The position numbers and the translations under genes were made by a program. This document shows, piece by piece, positions 1-11,000 of a DNA stretch of 64,000 nucleotides. The DNA comes from Terebella lapidaria (Eukaryota; Annelida; Polychaeta; Terebellida; Terebellidae): the NCBI GenBank assembly GCA_949152475.1, contig OX424570.1, positions 18,720,694 to 18,784,693 on the forward strand, read 5' to 3'. The notes beneath the pieces are model-generated. The model made no database searches and was not told the origin of the DNA. It saw only the letters and a list, made by a program, of their open reading frames with translations. Each line of letters opens with the position of its first letter. Within the stretch, counting starts at the first letter, position 1.

Positions 1-27
1 TACCCAATATACATTTTTTGTTTGGAG

Positions 28-1038
28 TGAAGCTATTGAATATAGAAAAATCGAGGATTTAAGATATTATTTTATTGAATATCAAATATGAATTATCGGT
101 CAATCTTAACTAAAGCATGTAAACCATGTTATTATTGATTGTGCATACTCTGTCACTTTCAGCAATAATCATTAACCTACATACATATTCATGAAACCAC
201 CCATTCTCCATCAAAAACCAGCAACAGTTTCAAAATCTTCCCTAATGATCTTGAGACTGTGTAATTATTATATGCACTAAAACAGCCTCTACGTTGCCGT
301 CTCAAACGCAGTTGCATTAAACGCCTTCGAACTGGTCGTTATATGAAACTTTGTGACTTTGTACAAAAAGGAGGTCATCTAACTGTCTGTGACGTCATAA
401 TTCTCGCACGTGCTATGAGCCAAGCACTCGTACACGTGCACAAGGAAGGGATGGTCTGTGACGGAATAGACTCGACTTCACCTCGAATTCAGATGAACAC
501 GCAGGTGCGTCCCATGCAAGCGCATGAAGCAAATCAAAATATGCATGTAGACTATGCCTATAATATTGGTCTATATGATAGTATCTCTAACCCATTATAT
601 TCTGATATGTTCTTGGTTTCAATGTATACAACAGCATGTAGGGGAATACAACAGTTTAGAGTTAGGATGCGTTCGAGTACTAGTAAAAGAATGTGTATGC
701 ATTTATTGATGATGAAAGATATGGTTTCATACATAGGCCTATGTGCATGTGATATGCACACTGTATGAGAAACCCAAACATATTAATTATAAGAAAGGCA
801 AAACATAACCTTGATGACCTTTATATAACCTTTTTTTTGCTCCCCTTCCCATCTACCTCCTATATCTCCATGGGGCAGAGCCGTGTGGTTGACGGTGAGT
901 TGGTAGCAATGACAGAGTTCACCAAGTGCGATGTGTACGAGTGGCGCCGCCAGCGGGATATTTTTTGACGTGGGGTGGATCCTGGGCGTGCTTCTAGCGT
1001 CAGTCAGTCCTGTATTAGTCATGCATCACCGCAACTGA
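28..1038 (+). pseudogene. Broken copy of the kinase-like gene found at 24319-25655
   Basis: Three blocks (about 28-59, 278-504, 879-1038) match the three exons of the copy at 24319-25655. The middle block has the identical length of 227 nt and the last is one base longer. It carries several lesions. The acceptor AG before 278 is missing (the bases read CAC-T instead of a CAG). The donor after position 59 reads TTAAGA instead of GTAAGA. One extra T at about 961-966 shifts the frame and creates a TGA at 966-968, where the other copy continues to a stop equivalent to 1036-1038. The readable middle exon includes ILARAMSQALVHVHKEGMV, which resembles the alpha-E helix and catalytic-loop approach of protein kinases. 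The left edge may continue beyond the window. Pseudogene status is well supported; the kinase relationship is an inference. Confidence 0.6.
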
Positions 1039-1313
1039 GACAATTGAGGCCCGTTGACTTTATTGATAACTACCAGTCTCTGTAATATAATGTTGCATTC
1101 ATGTCATGTCATTTTCCAACATTGTATACTAGTATCAGTATTACAAATTCTTTTCTTATTTCAGTTGTAATATGCTTTTCATAAGTTGTTTAGTCATTAA
1201 TATGTTAATTTTGTATTTGTACAGATACCATTGCTGATGATTAAACTGCTTATCTTATTTTGTCTTATCTTATCTAATCTTTTCTTATCTACCATCCCAA
1301 AACTGTTCATTGT

Positions 1314-1480
1314 CTCAGTCATACACGGTACTGGTCATGCACCACATGACTGAAATAGTGGAGGCGGATCCCAAAAGCGGTTTATAGCCTCAGTGACTCT
1401 GTCATACACGATACTGATCATGCACCACGTGATTGAGGCAGTGGAGACGGATCCCAAAAGCGGTTTGTAGCCTCAGTCAT
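1314..1480. repeat. Two imperfect tandem units in the tail of the kinase-like copy
   Basis: Two units of roughly 75-83 bp, each ending with GGATCCCAAAAGCGG followed by TTTATAG or TTTGTAG, lie back to back. The copy at 24319-25655 has only one such unit, at about 26031-26105. The second unit is a local tandem gain in this copy or a loss in the other. Confidence 0.7.
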
Positions 1481-1866
1481 CCCTGTAATAGCCCTACACC
1501 TTGGAGGACAGATCCAAATGACTAGTGTACTTGAGTAGTCGGTACTACACTAGTCATGCAACAGCGCCGTTGGAGTACATAATTATATATCAGTCATGCT
1601 AGTAGTGCATAAGACATCATGGAGTATACTAAGTAGTGTTGACACCATGCGAAATAAAATTTCATTTTGTCCGAGCATTCACAGTCAGTGTACAACATGT
1701 GCTAGAATCATTTTTGACGTGTGTGATATATCTCATGTTTTTGGAAGTAATACACTTTTCCAGAGGGATGACGCCCTATTTTCGTCACTCTTATCGAACA
1801 TATGAATGTTTGGTTTCGTACTATAGTACTGGTTGAAAAATAAATATTTTCAAATGTAACACTGTT

Positions 1867-1906
1867 GAATGAATGAATGAATGAATGAATGAATGAATGA
1901 ATGAAG
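1867..1906. repeat. (GAAT)n microsatellite
   Basis: About nine to ten consecutive GAAT units are visible directly in the sequence, between the broken kinase-like copy and the repeat at 1989. Confidence 0.95.
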
Positions 1907-1988
1907 TTGATTAAACATCACATGCAAACAATTATGTTCAAATTTGTATATAATATAAGATCATGTGCTTCTGTGCAGTGCTTACATA

Positions 1989-2170
1989 AAAGCAATAGAC
2001 GTTGAATCAATACCCAGTATTAAGTATTCCGAGCGAACAGAACAGGGTCCGTTATCCAATCTCATAGTCCGGGGAGAGAAAGTCATATCAAGCATACGAA
2101 GTGAGAGAAAACAAAAATGACAGGTAGACTCATGAACCCTCGAAAATGGCTATTAGGAGGTGAAATCAGG
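1989..2170. repeat. Interspersed repeat, copy A
   Basis: About 180 bp match 23940-24120 closely. The shared text runs from GAATCAATACCCAGTATTAAG to GAGGTGAAATCAGGTGTT. In the downstream locus this block lies just before the kinase-like gene; here it lies after the broken copy. That order would fit an ancestral tandem array of repeat plus gene units. No coding potential is apparent. Confidence 0.8.
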
Positions 2171-3550
2171 TGTTATATATTATTGAATATAATTGATGAT
2201 ACAGAACCAACACATCCTTCAAAGTATGTACTAATTATCCTGTGGAGATGTTTCAGCAAGGTGAATAATTTCATTGTGTGAGCGAACTGTTGACATTTGT
2301 ACAATAATTATAAAGGCACGAACTGGCATGATCAACGTTTTCCCATAGTGCAAGGTTTCGCGTACGACTCACCTTATCTAAAATCAATTCAATCTCTCTT
2401 GCAGACAAGATAAATCAGATTGATTCGAACTGATTTATATGTTATTTTTTTATACGGCACAGAATGAATTTTATTTTGCATTTATTATTTTCTTACTATT
2501 TGTGGTAAACAAATTTCATATTTATACCTTTCTTGTAAATTATATATATATCCTTTTTCAAATCATTGTAATTTAATCAATAGGAAATTACCAATTTACA
2601 CAGGAAGCGATCATGTAACTCGAAACTCGAAGAAAAATGTTGTAAAGCAAAACACATAACCTGACCCTAATGTTCCTGAAGGCAGTCTACATTCATTATA
2701 ATGCTGGCTGCAGTACATAATTACCGTTCTGACTATGAAGTTATATTTCGATTCACACCATACGAACAACGCTCATAAATTTAAACAGTTTACATTGATA
2801 ATCACATTCGCTAAATTTCTAAGATAACCCAGGAATGGTACACATCTCGTTCTCGTAGCAACAGATTGACCCAACTTCAGTCAGTGTTCACCAGGTGTAG
2901 ATAGTTGCAGAATACCCCCTGCTTGTACCTCAGAACGCGACACAAATGGATTGACAGGTGGGAGAAATTACCAGACAAAAATGGGATCTAGAACTATTAA
3001 CGTTCACATCGCGGTGACGTCTTCATTGATTTCTTTTACTTTCTTTTATAGCATTCATTTGATTTTATTTGGAATAATTCCAGTCAAATCCTTATTCACA
3101 TTCATTTTCGTAGAACATGAAAACAAATGAAACTTTTCATGACACTCAAAATAAAACAAAAAATTCACAAAACAAGCTTGTTCTTTATTAACACTCACAC
3201 GCTTATGCAGATAATTTATTTTGTAAATACACAACTGGAATGACATATTATAAAACAGTCACAGGATATAGCATATAACTTTTATGACGGCAGTTATATA
3301 TACAGTATTAGTATATACACTGCACACGTGTATTCCCCTGCATTATCAGTATAACTTGTGTTTTTTAAACTTGGGTCCAGAATGGACTGAAATATGTATC
3401 CATCTTTCTACAGGGATGAAACAATATATGAGAATTTGCTAAGAAAACTTCTATATCCTGAACATATTCGTCATTGTTTTGTAATAATGTTTTCTTGTCC
3501 ATTAACTTTGTGAAAATGACTGGGGTGACACCAAACATACTCATCTCTAC
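2171..3550. other. Intergenic stretch, no gene seen
   Basis: AT-rich DNA with short open frames only. I see no domain, no exon with paired splice sites, and no RNA gene. Confidence 0.6.
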
Positions 3551-3574
3551 CAACAGAGATATATTTCTCTTGAT

Positions 3575-5806
3575 CACGCAGGGTAAGCGAGAATGCCGAG
3601 TTGCGCACAAAATACGTTGCTTTGCCGAGTTGCGCACAAGAAATACCGAGTTGCGCACAGGAAATGCCGAGGCGCGCCCAAATCAGGCTGTGAGCACCAC
3701 GCTTCATGTGAAAAGTACGCAAATATGGGTGTTTATGTCAACATTATGGGATAAAATTCATGTCTATCCGGATCTCCTGACATGCCAAGTGCATACGCAG
3801 TTGGATGTAGAACGATCTGTAAAGAAATGGTGGAGCACGATGTGAAAAACTCTGTCGCTATTTCCCCGATTCACCTATTATCGCCCAGTGCACGTTTCAC
3901 AAGCTTATGGTGTATCTTAGATAATCAAACGGATGTGTAATATTGTTTAATTGCTTTTGTATACATATATTAGAGCTATTCTTGTTATATATACAATCAT
4001 ATCTTGACTTATACCAACAATATATTGGTTTTCAAAATTAATTCCGTGACCCCTGCCGAGTAGCGCACGGCAAGGTGTTGGTAACTGCTGGGTTGCGCTC
4101 AGATAATGCGCACAAATAAGGAAATATACGAACTTGCTCAGATGAAAGTATGAAACGTCCATTTGATTTTGAATACGTTTATGCATTTTATAGTCAGATA
4201 TGTGTTCGGACAAGAGAAAACCAGATAGTAGACCACAGTATGCCTGCTAGGTCTAGGGCCTAGTTAGCCTATAGAGAGATGGACCTTGTGTGTTTCTGCG
4301 ACAGTGACATCCCAAACACACAGCAATTTCATTGCTCGTGTCTATAGTTATACCAGTGATATCAGTCCCTCCATGCTCTTTCCCCAGACAATTCAAGTCT
4401 AGTTCCTTTTTACAAGACAATAGGGCCTAATGTGACTTTATTCAAACGTATTCAGGACTGGTACAATCACCTAATTGGGTTGCCATGATACACATTTTAA
4501 CAAGAATTGCCGTATGAGTCCAGTTTTTACACTAACCGCCCTCCCCACGATCCGGGCCACGACCCAGTCGGTGTACTAATCATTGCATGGAGCCCATAAA
4601 ATATGGAATGCATCGAATTGTTCGAAATCACGCCTTATATGAAATGTGTACACTCAAATGCTAGTAGCCTCGATGGAGCGTACGTTTGTACATGTATTGT
4701 GTACCAGTCACACCAAGGCCACTGACGTCCCCGGACCAAAGACCAAGTTCTTGCTGGGTCCCTGATGATCTTTGGTGATCCTGGGTAGTCCGGGACTATT
4801 TTTTCAATCCTAGGTAGTCCGGGAAGGTTCGTTTTGGGTCCGGGACAATCCAGGGAAGTCTATTGACAACGTGTTGAATTTATATGGCCTATACATTGCA
4901 TCCTGCGCCCAAAACACTTGCACAAACATATATGATTTATTCAGGATTGTAATATAAGCATTACCCATATAGGAAGTAATATCTGGTGCATCGTTTGGCG
5001 ATCTTGAACATGACTAGGTGATGTTGACGACTAAATATGGAGGTTACGTCTGACATAATTTGTGTAAATTGGCCTCTTGAAATTTTAAATGCTTGTACAT
5101 GTAGATAGAGCGTATAGGTATTATGAGCATATAGGGAGTCATACATATATGTGGCACATTTAATAGTGAGCTCGAACTTAACCTCGGGTTAACTTGTTTG
5201 CTGAACCTCAGTTTCATGACTAGCATAAAATATCTAAATTGTTATTTGCAGACAAAGCAATTATTTTATATTTGGGGTGCGCAACCGTGCAGTTGCCAGT
5301 GAGCGCGCCCGAGCAGTTGCCTATCGGATTTTGCCACTTCACACAAACACACATAAATAACTTCTCAAATACCATCAAAATGATGTTGACAATAAATACT
5401 TATGATTGTTCGCATTCGATAAGCAAGTTCCATCACTGTCAGCGATAAAAATGACTGGCGTTGTGTCTCAATTGCTCAGTTCAGTGAGCGATATATGAAG
5501 GCTTTCACTGAAAACAACGATGGTCAGTCAAGTTTGACAAGTTTTATGAACTGCTCGTTGGTCAATTGACGTTTCCGCGATCACCAATATTACTTAGGAT
5601 GTTCATATATCCGGATAAGACTTTTAATATATACACACCTGTCTTCCATTCTTCTCAAAATCTTGAAAACTGACAGACGAGAGTCCAAGAACAAAAAACT
5701 TCGGCGCGCCTCGGCATTCCCTGTGCGCAACTCGGTATTTCTTGTGCGCAACTCGGCAAAGCAACGTATTTTGTGCGCAACTCGGCATTCTCGCTTACCC
5801 TGCGTG
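3575..5806. mobile_element. Element with 104-bp inverted terminal arms
   Basis: The left arm 3575-3678 and right arm 5703-5806 are inverted copies of equal length and nearly identical sequence. Both begin with CACGCAGGGTAAGCGAGAATG and end at the palindrome GGCGCGCC. Each arm contains three copies of CCGAGTTGCGCACA. A weaker match continues about 30 bp outside both arms. The interior holds further diverged GCGCAC-type motifs at 4054-4112 but no transposase-like frame, so this looks like a non-autonomous or foldback-type element. Confidence 0.75.
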
Positions 5807-6445
5807 TTGATATCTAGGTCAAAGATATATATCTCGTGTTGATACAGTATAGTCTAGATTGAGTAAAATGATGAATATAACAAGGACAAGTGAGCTTATC
5901 TTGTTTGTAAGATGCAAATTAACCATTACTGCCAGTGTTATTTCTTCTCTAACTCAAAACAAGTTTGTGTCCTATGAATTTTCCCTAGTATGTTTGTCTG
6001 CCTTTCATCGCTACAGCATTTCATCACTAAACACATGTATCAATAGAATAATATATCAATTATTACACTCAATATCACAGGAGTTGCATGATATCAATAA
6101 AAACCTAAAATACGGCATTTTTACAGAAAAAAAGCATAAACTAGTATCAAGGGAATGGCAGCACGAAGAAACTATAGCACACGTTTCTGAAGTGAGCTGG
6201 CCAATATGTTCTGGAGTGACCTTGGAGACTAAGAACTGCCAAAAACCACTGAAATCGTCAATAATGTCATAATTTAAAGTATACTCTAACATATGGCATG
6301 CATTATTGCTATTTTAAATCTATGCAACTGAACGTTTAATATACACATGATAAATGTATATGGAAGTGTAAAATCATATGATGGAGATATGTTTGGCACA
6401 ATATAAATCTAAATATAAAATATAAATATCATTTCACAACATTTA

Positions 6446-6676
6446 TCATTTCAAAGAAAAGATAGTGAAAATCATAGGATCATTATGATAATGGTGCATG
6501 GCGCGGTACCCACAGCCATCATGGTATAAAACAATGAATTTTAATTCAACATGCGATTTTTTGCAATGCTGCATCATCACCACCGTAACGACTTCGAAGC
6601 CTTCCTTGCAGTGGTAGCACTTGTAAGGCTCATTTTGTCTGAAATTTATATATGCGAGAACATTTGAAATTGACAA
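6446..6676 (-). pseudogene. C2H2-zinc-finger-like remnant
   Basis: The minus-strand frame contains YKCYHCKEGFEVV and, further on, HCKKSHVELKF. This gives Cys-x2-Cys followed 13 residues later by His-x4-His, close to a C2H2 finger. A GCGYRAMHH segment follows before the stop at 6446. No splice-bounded gene is evident around it. It may be a decayed exon or part of a repeat. The spacing is slightly long for a classical finger, so the call is tentative. Confidence 0.3.
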
Positions 6677-7754
6677 CGACCCTTATTAAAGTTGGGAACC
6701 AATTTTAAATCAGCCAAATTCAGCATTCTTGCTTATCATGCAAACTTGGAAGTACATCTCAAGATAATCAGGAATATATAGGAAATATGCACAGTTCGAC
6801 GACAGATACTCAGAAAATGAAAATGTAAACACTGGATGAAAATGTAAACACTGGATAGAGAATGATCGGCCTGCCTACATTGCCGGTTACCACAGTAACT
6901 AGACAGATACCAATGACGTCATGAGACTGTGTGTAGAACTCGCCCACAATGCGGGCCGCTTCGAGAGAAAAATGATGCAAGATTGATTGGCCAGAGTTTG
7001 AATCTTGATTTGACAACTCCATTTAGGCATGTGATAATATTTTCAGACCCAAATTGGTACGATTTCTCATTCATTAGACAAAATAAAGCTACTACAGAAG
7101 AAATAAATTTTGTCAATTCTAAAAGTGAAAATAGCTTTGAAACGTTTAGAAAGGACAGTTCCGCTAGCATTTCCTGGCTGTAAATGGTATATTATTGTCA
7201 GTTAGGTTCAGCTACACTGCCTATCAGTGATGTGTACCCAATTTTTCGTTTGTTCACATGAGAATGAAGAAAATTAAAAGTCACCAACGTTGCACAGAAT
7301 AGTCATCTTTTTGTTCAGTTTCAGGCCCGATATGTTCATGATTATACTTAACGTTAAATATTTTGCGACAGGCAGGTAAGATCTTCACCTTTAAGAGAAA
7401 ATTCACCATAATACCACCGAGCTGTGCGTCTTTCACCTGAGGTAAGCACAATACAAACGTTCGAAATCGCCGCCAAACTTTTGAAATTGTCAGCAACGTT
7501 TGAAACACCCGCTAATGGAACATGCGAAATTTCAAATTTACGCCGCCGTTTACAGCCTATGAATAATGACTGTCGAAAAGCCTGTAGCAGAATCAAAATG
7601 CGAAATGGAATTTTTCCGAAGATACCGGGAAATTTTGAATAAAAATTCAAAATCCATTAAATATCAAAATGTGAAATACATTATTGAATTATTATGCCAT
7701 ATTGTTGTGTATCACTGATTGATATTGCATGAGGTGTCTGTCAAAAAATAATCA

Positions 7755-7805
7755 CGAAGAAAAAAAAACAAAAAAAGAAAAGGAAAGCAAAAAGAAAAAA
7801 AAACC
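7755..7805. repeat. Purine-rich low-complexity tract
   Basis: About 50 bp of almost pure A with scattered G and C. It has no coding meaning. Confidence 0.85.
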
Positions 7806-7969
7806 AAATATCTTCAATATTTTCATCCAAAACTTCAACTTCATGGGACTGGATTGATGTCGTTCCCCGGAACATGTCCAAAGCCTCATTAAGTACCTAC
7901 ATTTAGATATAGCATATGAAACCACATATATGAAATGGCAAGCTGCTAAATGCATTATCTGCTTCAGAG

Positions 7970-7975
7970 TTTAAT
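7970..7975 (-). promoter_or_regulatory. Candidate polyadenylation signal of the OTU-like gene
   Basis: ATTAAA on the minus strand, about 80 nt downstream of the TGA at 8054-8056. It is the common variant hexamer at a plausible distance. Confidence 0.4.
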
Positions 7976-8053
7976 TGAAAGCCAGAAAATTTTTGACAAA
8001 AACAAATCATTCTTATATGATATGTGAATATTGAGTGGTGATATGGCATGATA

Positions 8054-11000
8054 TCATTCTGAACTTATCACCCCTACATTTTCAGCCATCTCCTCAACTT
8101 TCTGGTGTGCCAGTCGGGGTAAAGCATCAGCAGAAGGCATCCTCAACCTCTCGCCTGAAACATCATAGTCCCTTCCTGCTGCACGAGACAGTAACAGAAG
8201 AAAAGTATATCAATGAATCCACAAAGTAACACAACTAAGTCATGATAAAATGCCATAGTTTTCATATATACACATTACACTATATATATGCCATTACGCA
8301 TCAATTAGAAAAATACTGAACAAACTGAGAGAAACGACAATCACAGTCTTATATTTGTCGATTTTCATAAAAAATAGCTGCCATCTTGAAAAAAATATTG
8401 AACAATAGATACGTCCTCCTTATGTACTGATTGTTATTACACATTTTATACATTGTTATTATTGGCACAAAATTTCAGAAAGATTTGACTGTGAAGATAA
8501 ATACATGGACATTCGATGACAGACAAGATAAATATGTGGACATTCTACGACAGACGACGGAGACAACATCATGTCAATAGGTCTGCAGACCATAAATCTA
8601 TTAACTTGTAAAGAAGAGATATTGTTGAATTGCTTCTGAAACGAAGACAAGTGTTAAATGAGAGCTATTACCTTCAACTAGACTGTAAAATTGTAATCCC
8701 TGGATATGACCAAGGAAAATCTGGGGCGCCTCTGCTGCAGGGACGCAAATGTGCATCTCAATGACGTCCTGGTCGTGTCCTCGAGTACTGGTCAAGATAG
8801 TGAAGTATCGGCTTAGCATGATCGCTGTAGCATACACAACTAGAGTGTCCACATAGGCTAAGGGGTTCCTCATCTTTGAGCAGTATTCATCCCATGTCTT
8901 GTCAACAATGAACTGTTGAAAATTCACCTCGCCCTCAGAAGCCTGAACAACATAAAAACAATCATGTCTGATCTTGATCATATTTTGCAGCTTGAAACTC
9001 GGAATATTGCTTTCAGAATCAGATACATGGTAATTACTATGCACAATATAGTCATATCATAATTCACGTTGTTCTTTATAGATGGAATCTAGGCCAGGTC
9101 TCTAGCTCTCACCTGTACCACTGGATTGGCAAGTAGAAAATCCACGACGCCATTTCTAAGTTCTCCCGGAGTGAGATCAGATTGGGGTTCATGCACTTTG
9201 ATCTGATCAGCGACAATTTGGAAAAAAGTACCCGCAATAGGCCACTCATTGCGGAATCGACATTTTAGACCCAGTTCCTTGCACTTATGAATAAGCTTCT
9301 TCATTGCGTGAAGGACCATTGCCTTTTCCGATGACGTGGCGTCCGCTGGTTGGTCGACCATCTCTGAAAGTACAACATCGCTAAGAAGTGGTGCCTAGAT
9401 GGAATATTAGGTTATGTCCATATTTTCATATCTACGACGCCACAGGCACAAGTGTTCCTATTGTATAAAAATATGTATAATAATAAAATGACCCATGTGC
9501 ACTGGAACAGTTTGAATAATACAGCCAATGTAATTGAGGTTTGCACAATGAGGCATTTCCTTTTGAATCCAGGTGTAGTTTAGTATTAAGGAAAGTACTA
9601 CTTTTTTGCCTTGAAATTATGCAAGATTTTCCAAGTGAAACTTTGTACATCATGACATGAAAGATACTCACTATCATACATATTACCTTCCGAATTGCCA
9701 GAATTGTCTTTCCTCCACATAGCTCCCAAAATCTCAGCCTATAAAAAGATTGCCATAGTTTTTGTAGATTGAAATAATTTTCAATTGAGCATTTCGATTG
9801 CAAATTCACTAAGAATATAAATACAAGTGTTTCATACTTCCTGCGTGATGAAGTCCCCAGCGATAATGCTTTGGAAGTACTGGTATGCATCATTGAGTTT
9901 CCTCTCGAAATCCTGCAAGCTACAGTATTCTGTGATAAAATCCCAGCAAATAAGTATGTAATCAAAAAGGAGCCTGATAGGAACTTCAGTTCAATACAGT
10001 GATATTATCTGCTAATTTCTCTATCATTTTAGTGTTGTGCCCCACGAAGGATCCATTATGTTCGTTAACTTGTAAGCATCTACTGGCCAATTTCATGTTA
10101 TATCGGAACTAGCTGCTAAAATCAGTACCGATTCCAGACAAGACATAGTTCCCACTTGGTCGGTGAGCCACAATAATAAGCTGTGGCAAACTTTTCGGTG
10201 CATGAGGCAATGAGTCGAGGTCGTTCTTACTCAGATGCGGTCTACAAACACCTATGAACCTGATGTAATATGCAAAATATATGTTGTGATTATTTGGCAA
10301 TATTGACCCGTCATTCCCCTATTCCATTAATTCATTGCTTAGTATGGTATGTTCTAAACGAATCATCAGTATATGAGACACAAGGAAACTTATTTTAACA
10401 TTCTATTCAACATACAATCATCAGGCCTGGGTAATTATGTAATTGTAAGAGCAACAATAATGATAACATTTTTCCGAGTAACAGTGATATAATAGAAATC
10501 AGCTTTTCCAACATTGGTAGTGATAATACTTGTAATATATCTCAACTGAAAAATGTAATATCTATTACAATTGCTATTACTTTAGTTTATTTACTCTAAA
10601 TGGGATTATTGGGGACTATTCTGTATTAGGCCATGCCTTTTGTTCTTGCAGCTGGTCAGACAAACACCAACTGTTTCTTTGTAATTGAGGCATTCCACTC
10701 CCTGTCTTGATTTACTATTGAAGGGAGTGAGTGCAGTTAAATGGCAATCGAGGCATCAGTAGGCAGCCACTGAGTGTACCATATGGTCAATTGCAGAAAT
10801 CACCACATTGATTTGTTTGATAATCTCGATCGCATCTATAGAGGTTCAGACTTAAAGAGCATTGTGATCATAATTACAGGTGTTGTAAAATGCTATATCA
10901 ATTCCGATTTGATAATCCTGGTCCGTAATAGAGTTTACCAGAATTCATACTTCTTATATTTAAAACCAAACATGCAAAAATCCAGCTAAGACGGTGTGTG

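Larger units (their letters stand above)
5847..8049. other. Intergenic stretch between the foldback element and the OTU gene
   Basis: No complete gene is seen. Contents are a zinc-finger-like remnant on the minus strand at 6446-6676, a 20-bp direct duplication of GAAAATGTAAACACTGGAT at about 6817-6858, and a purine-rich A/G tract at 7755-7805. Confidence 0.6.

Noticed and set aside
10109..10300. Minus-strand open frame within the OTU-like gene that looked like an extra exon
   Set aside because: It has possible splice sites, but its phases (entry 2, exit 1) do not fit between exon 12117-11978 (exit 0) and exon 9912-9838 (entry 0), which join directly.
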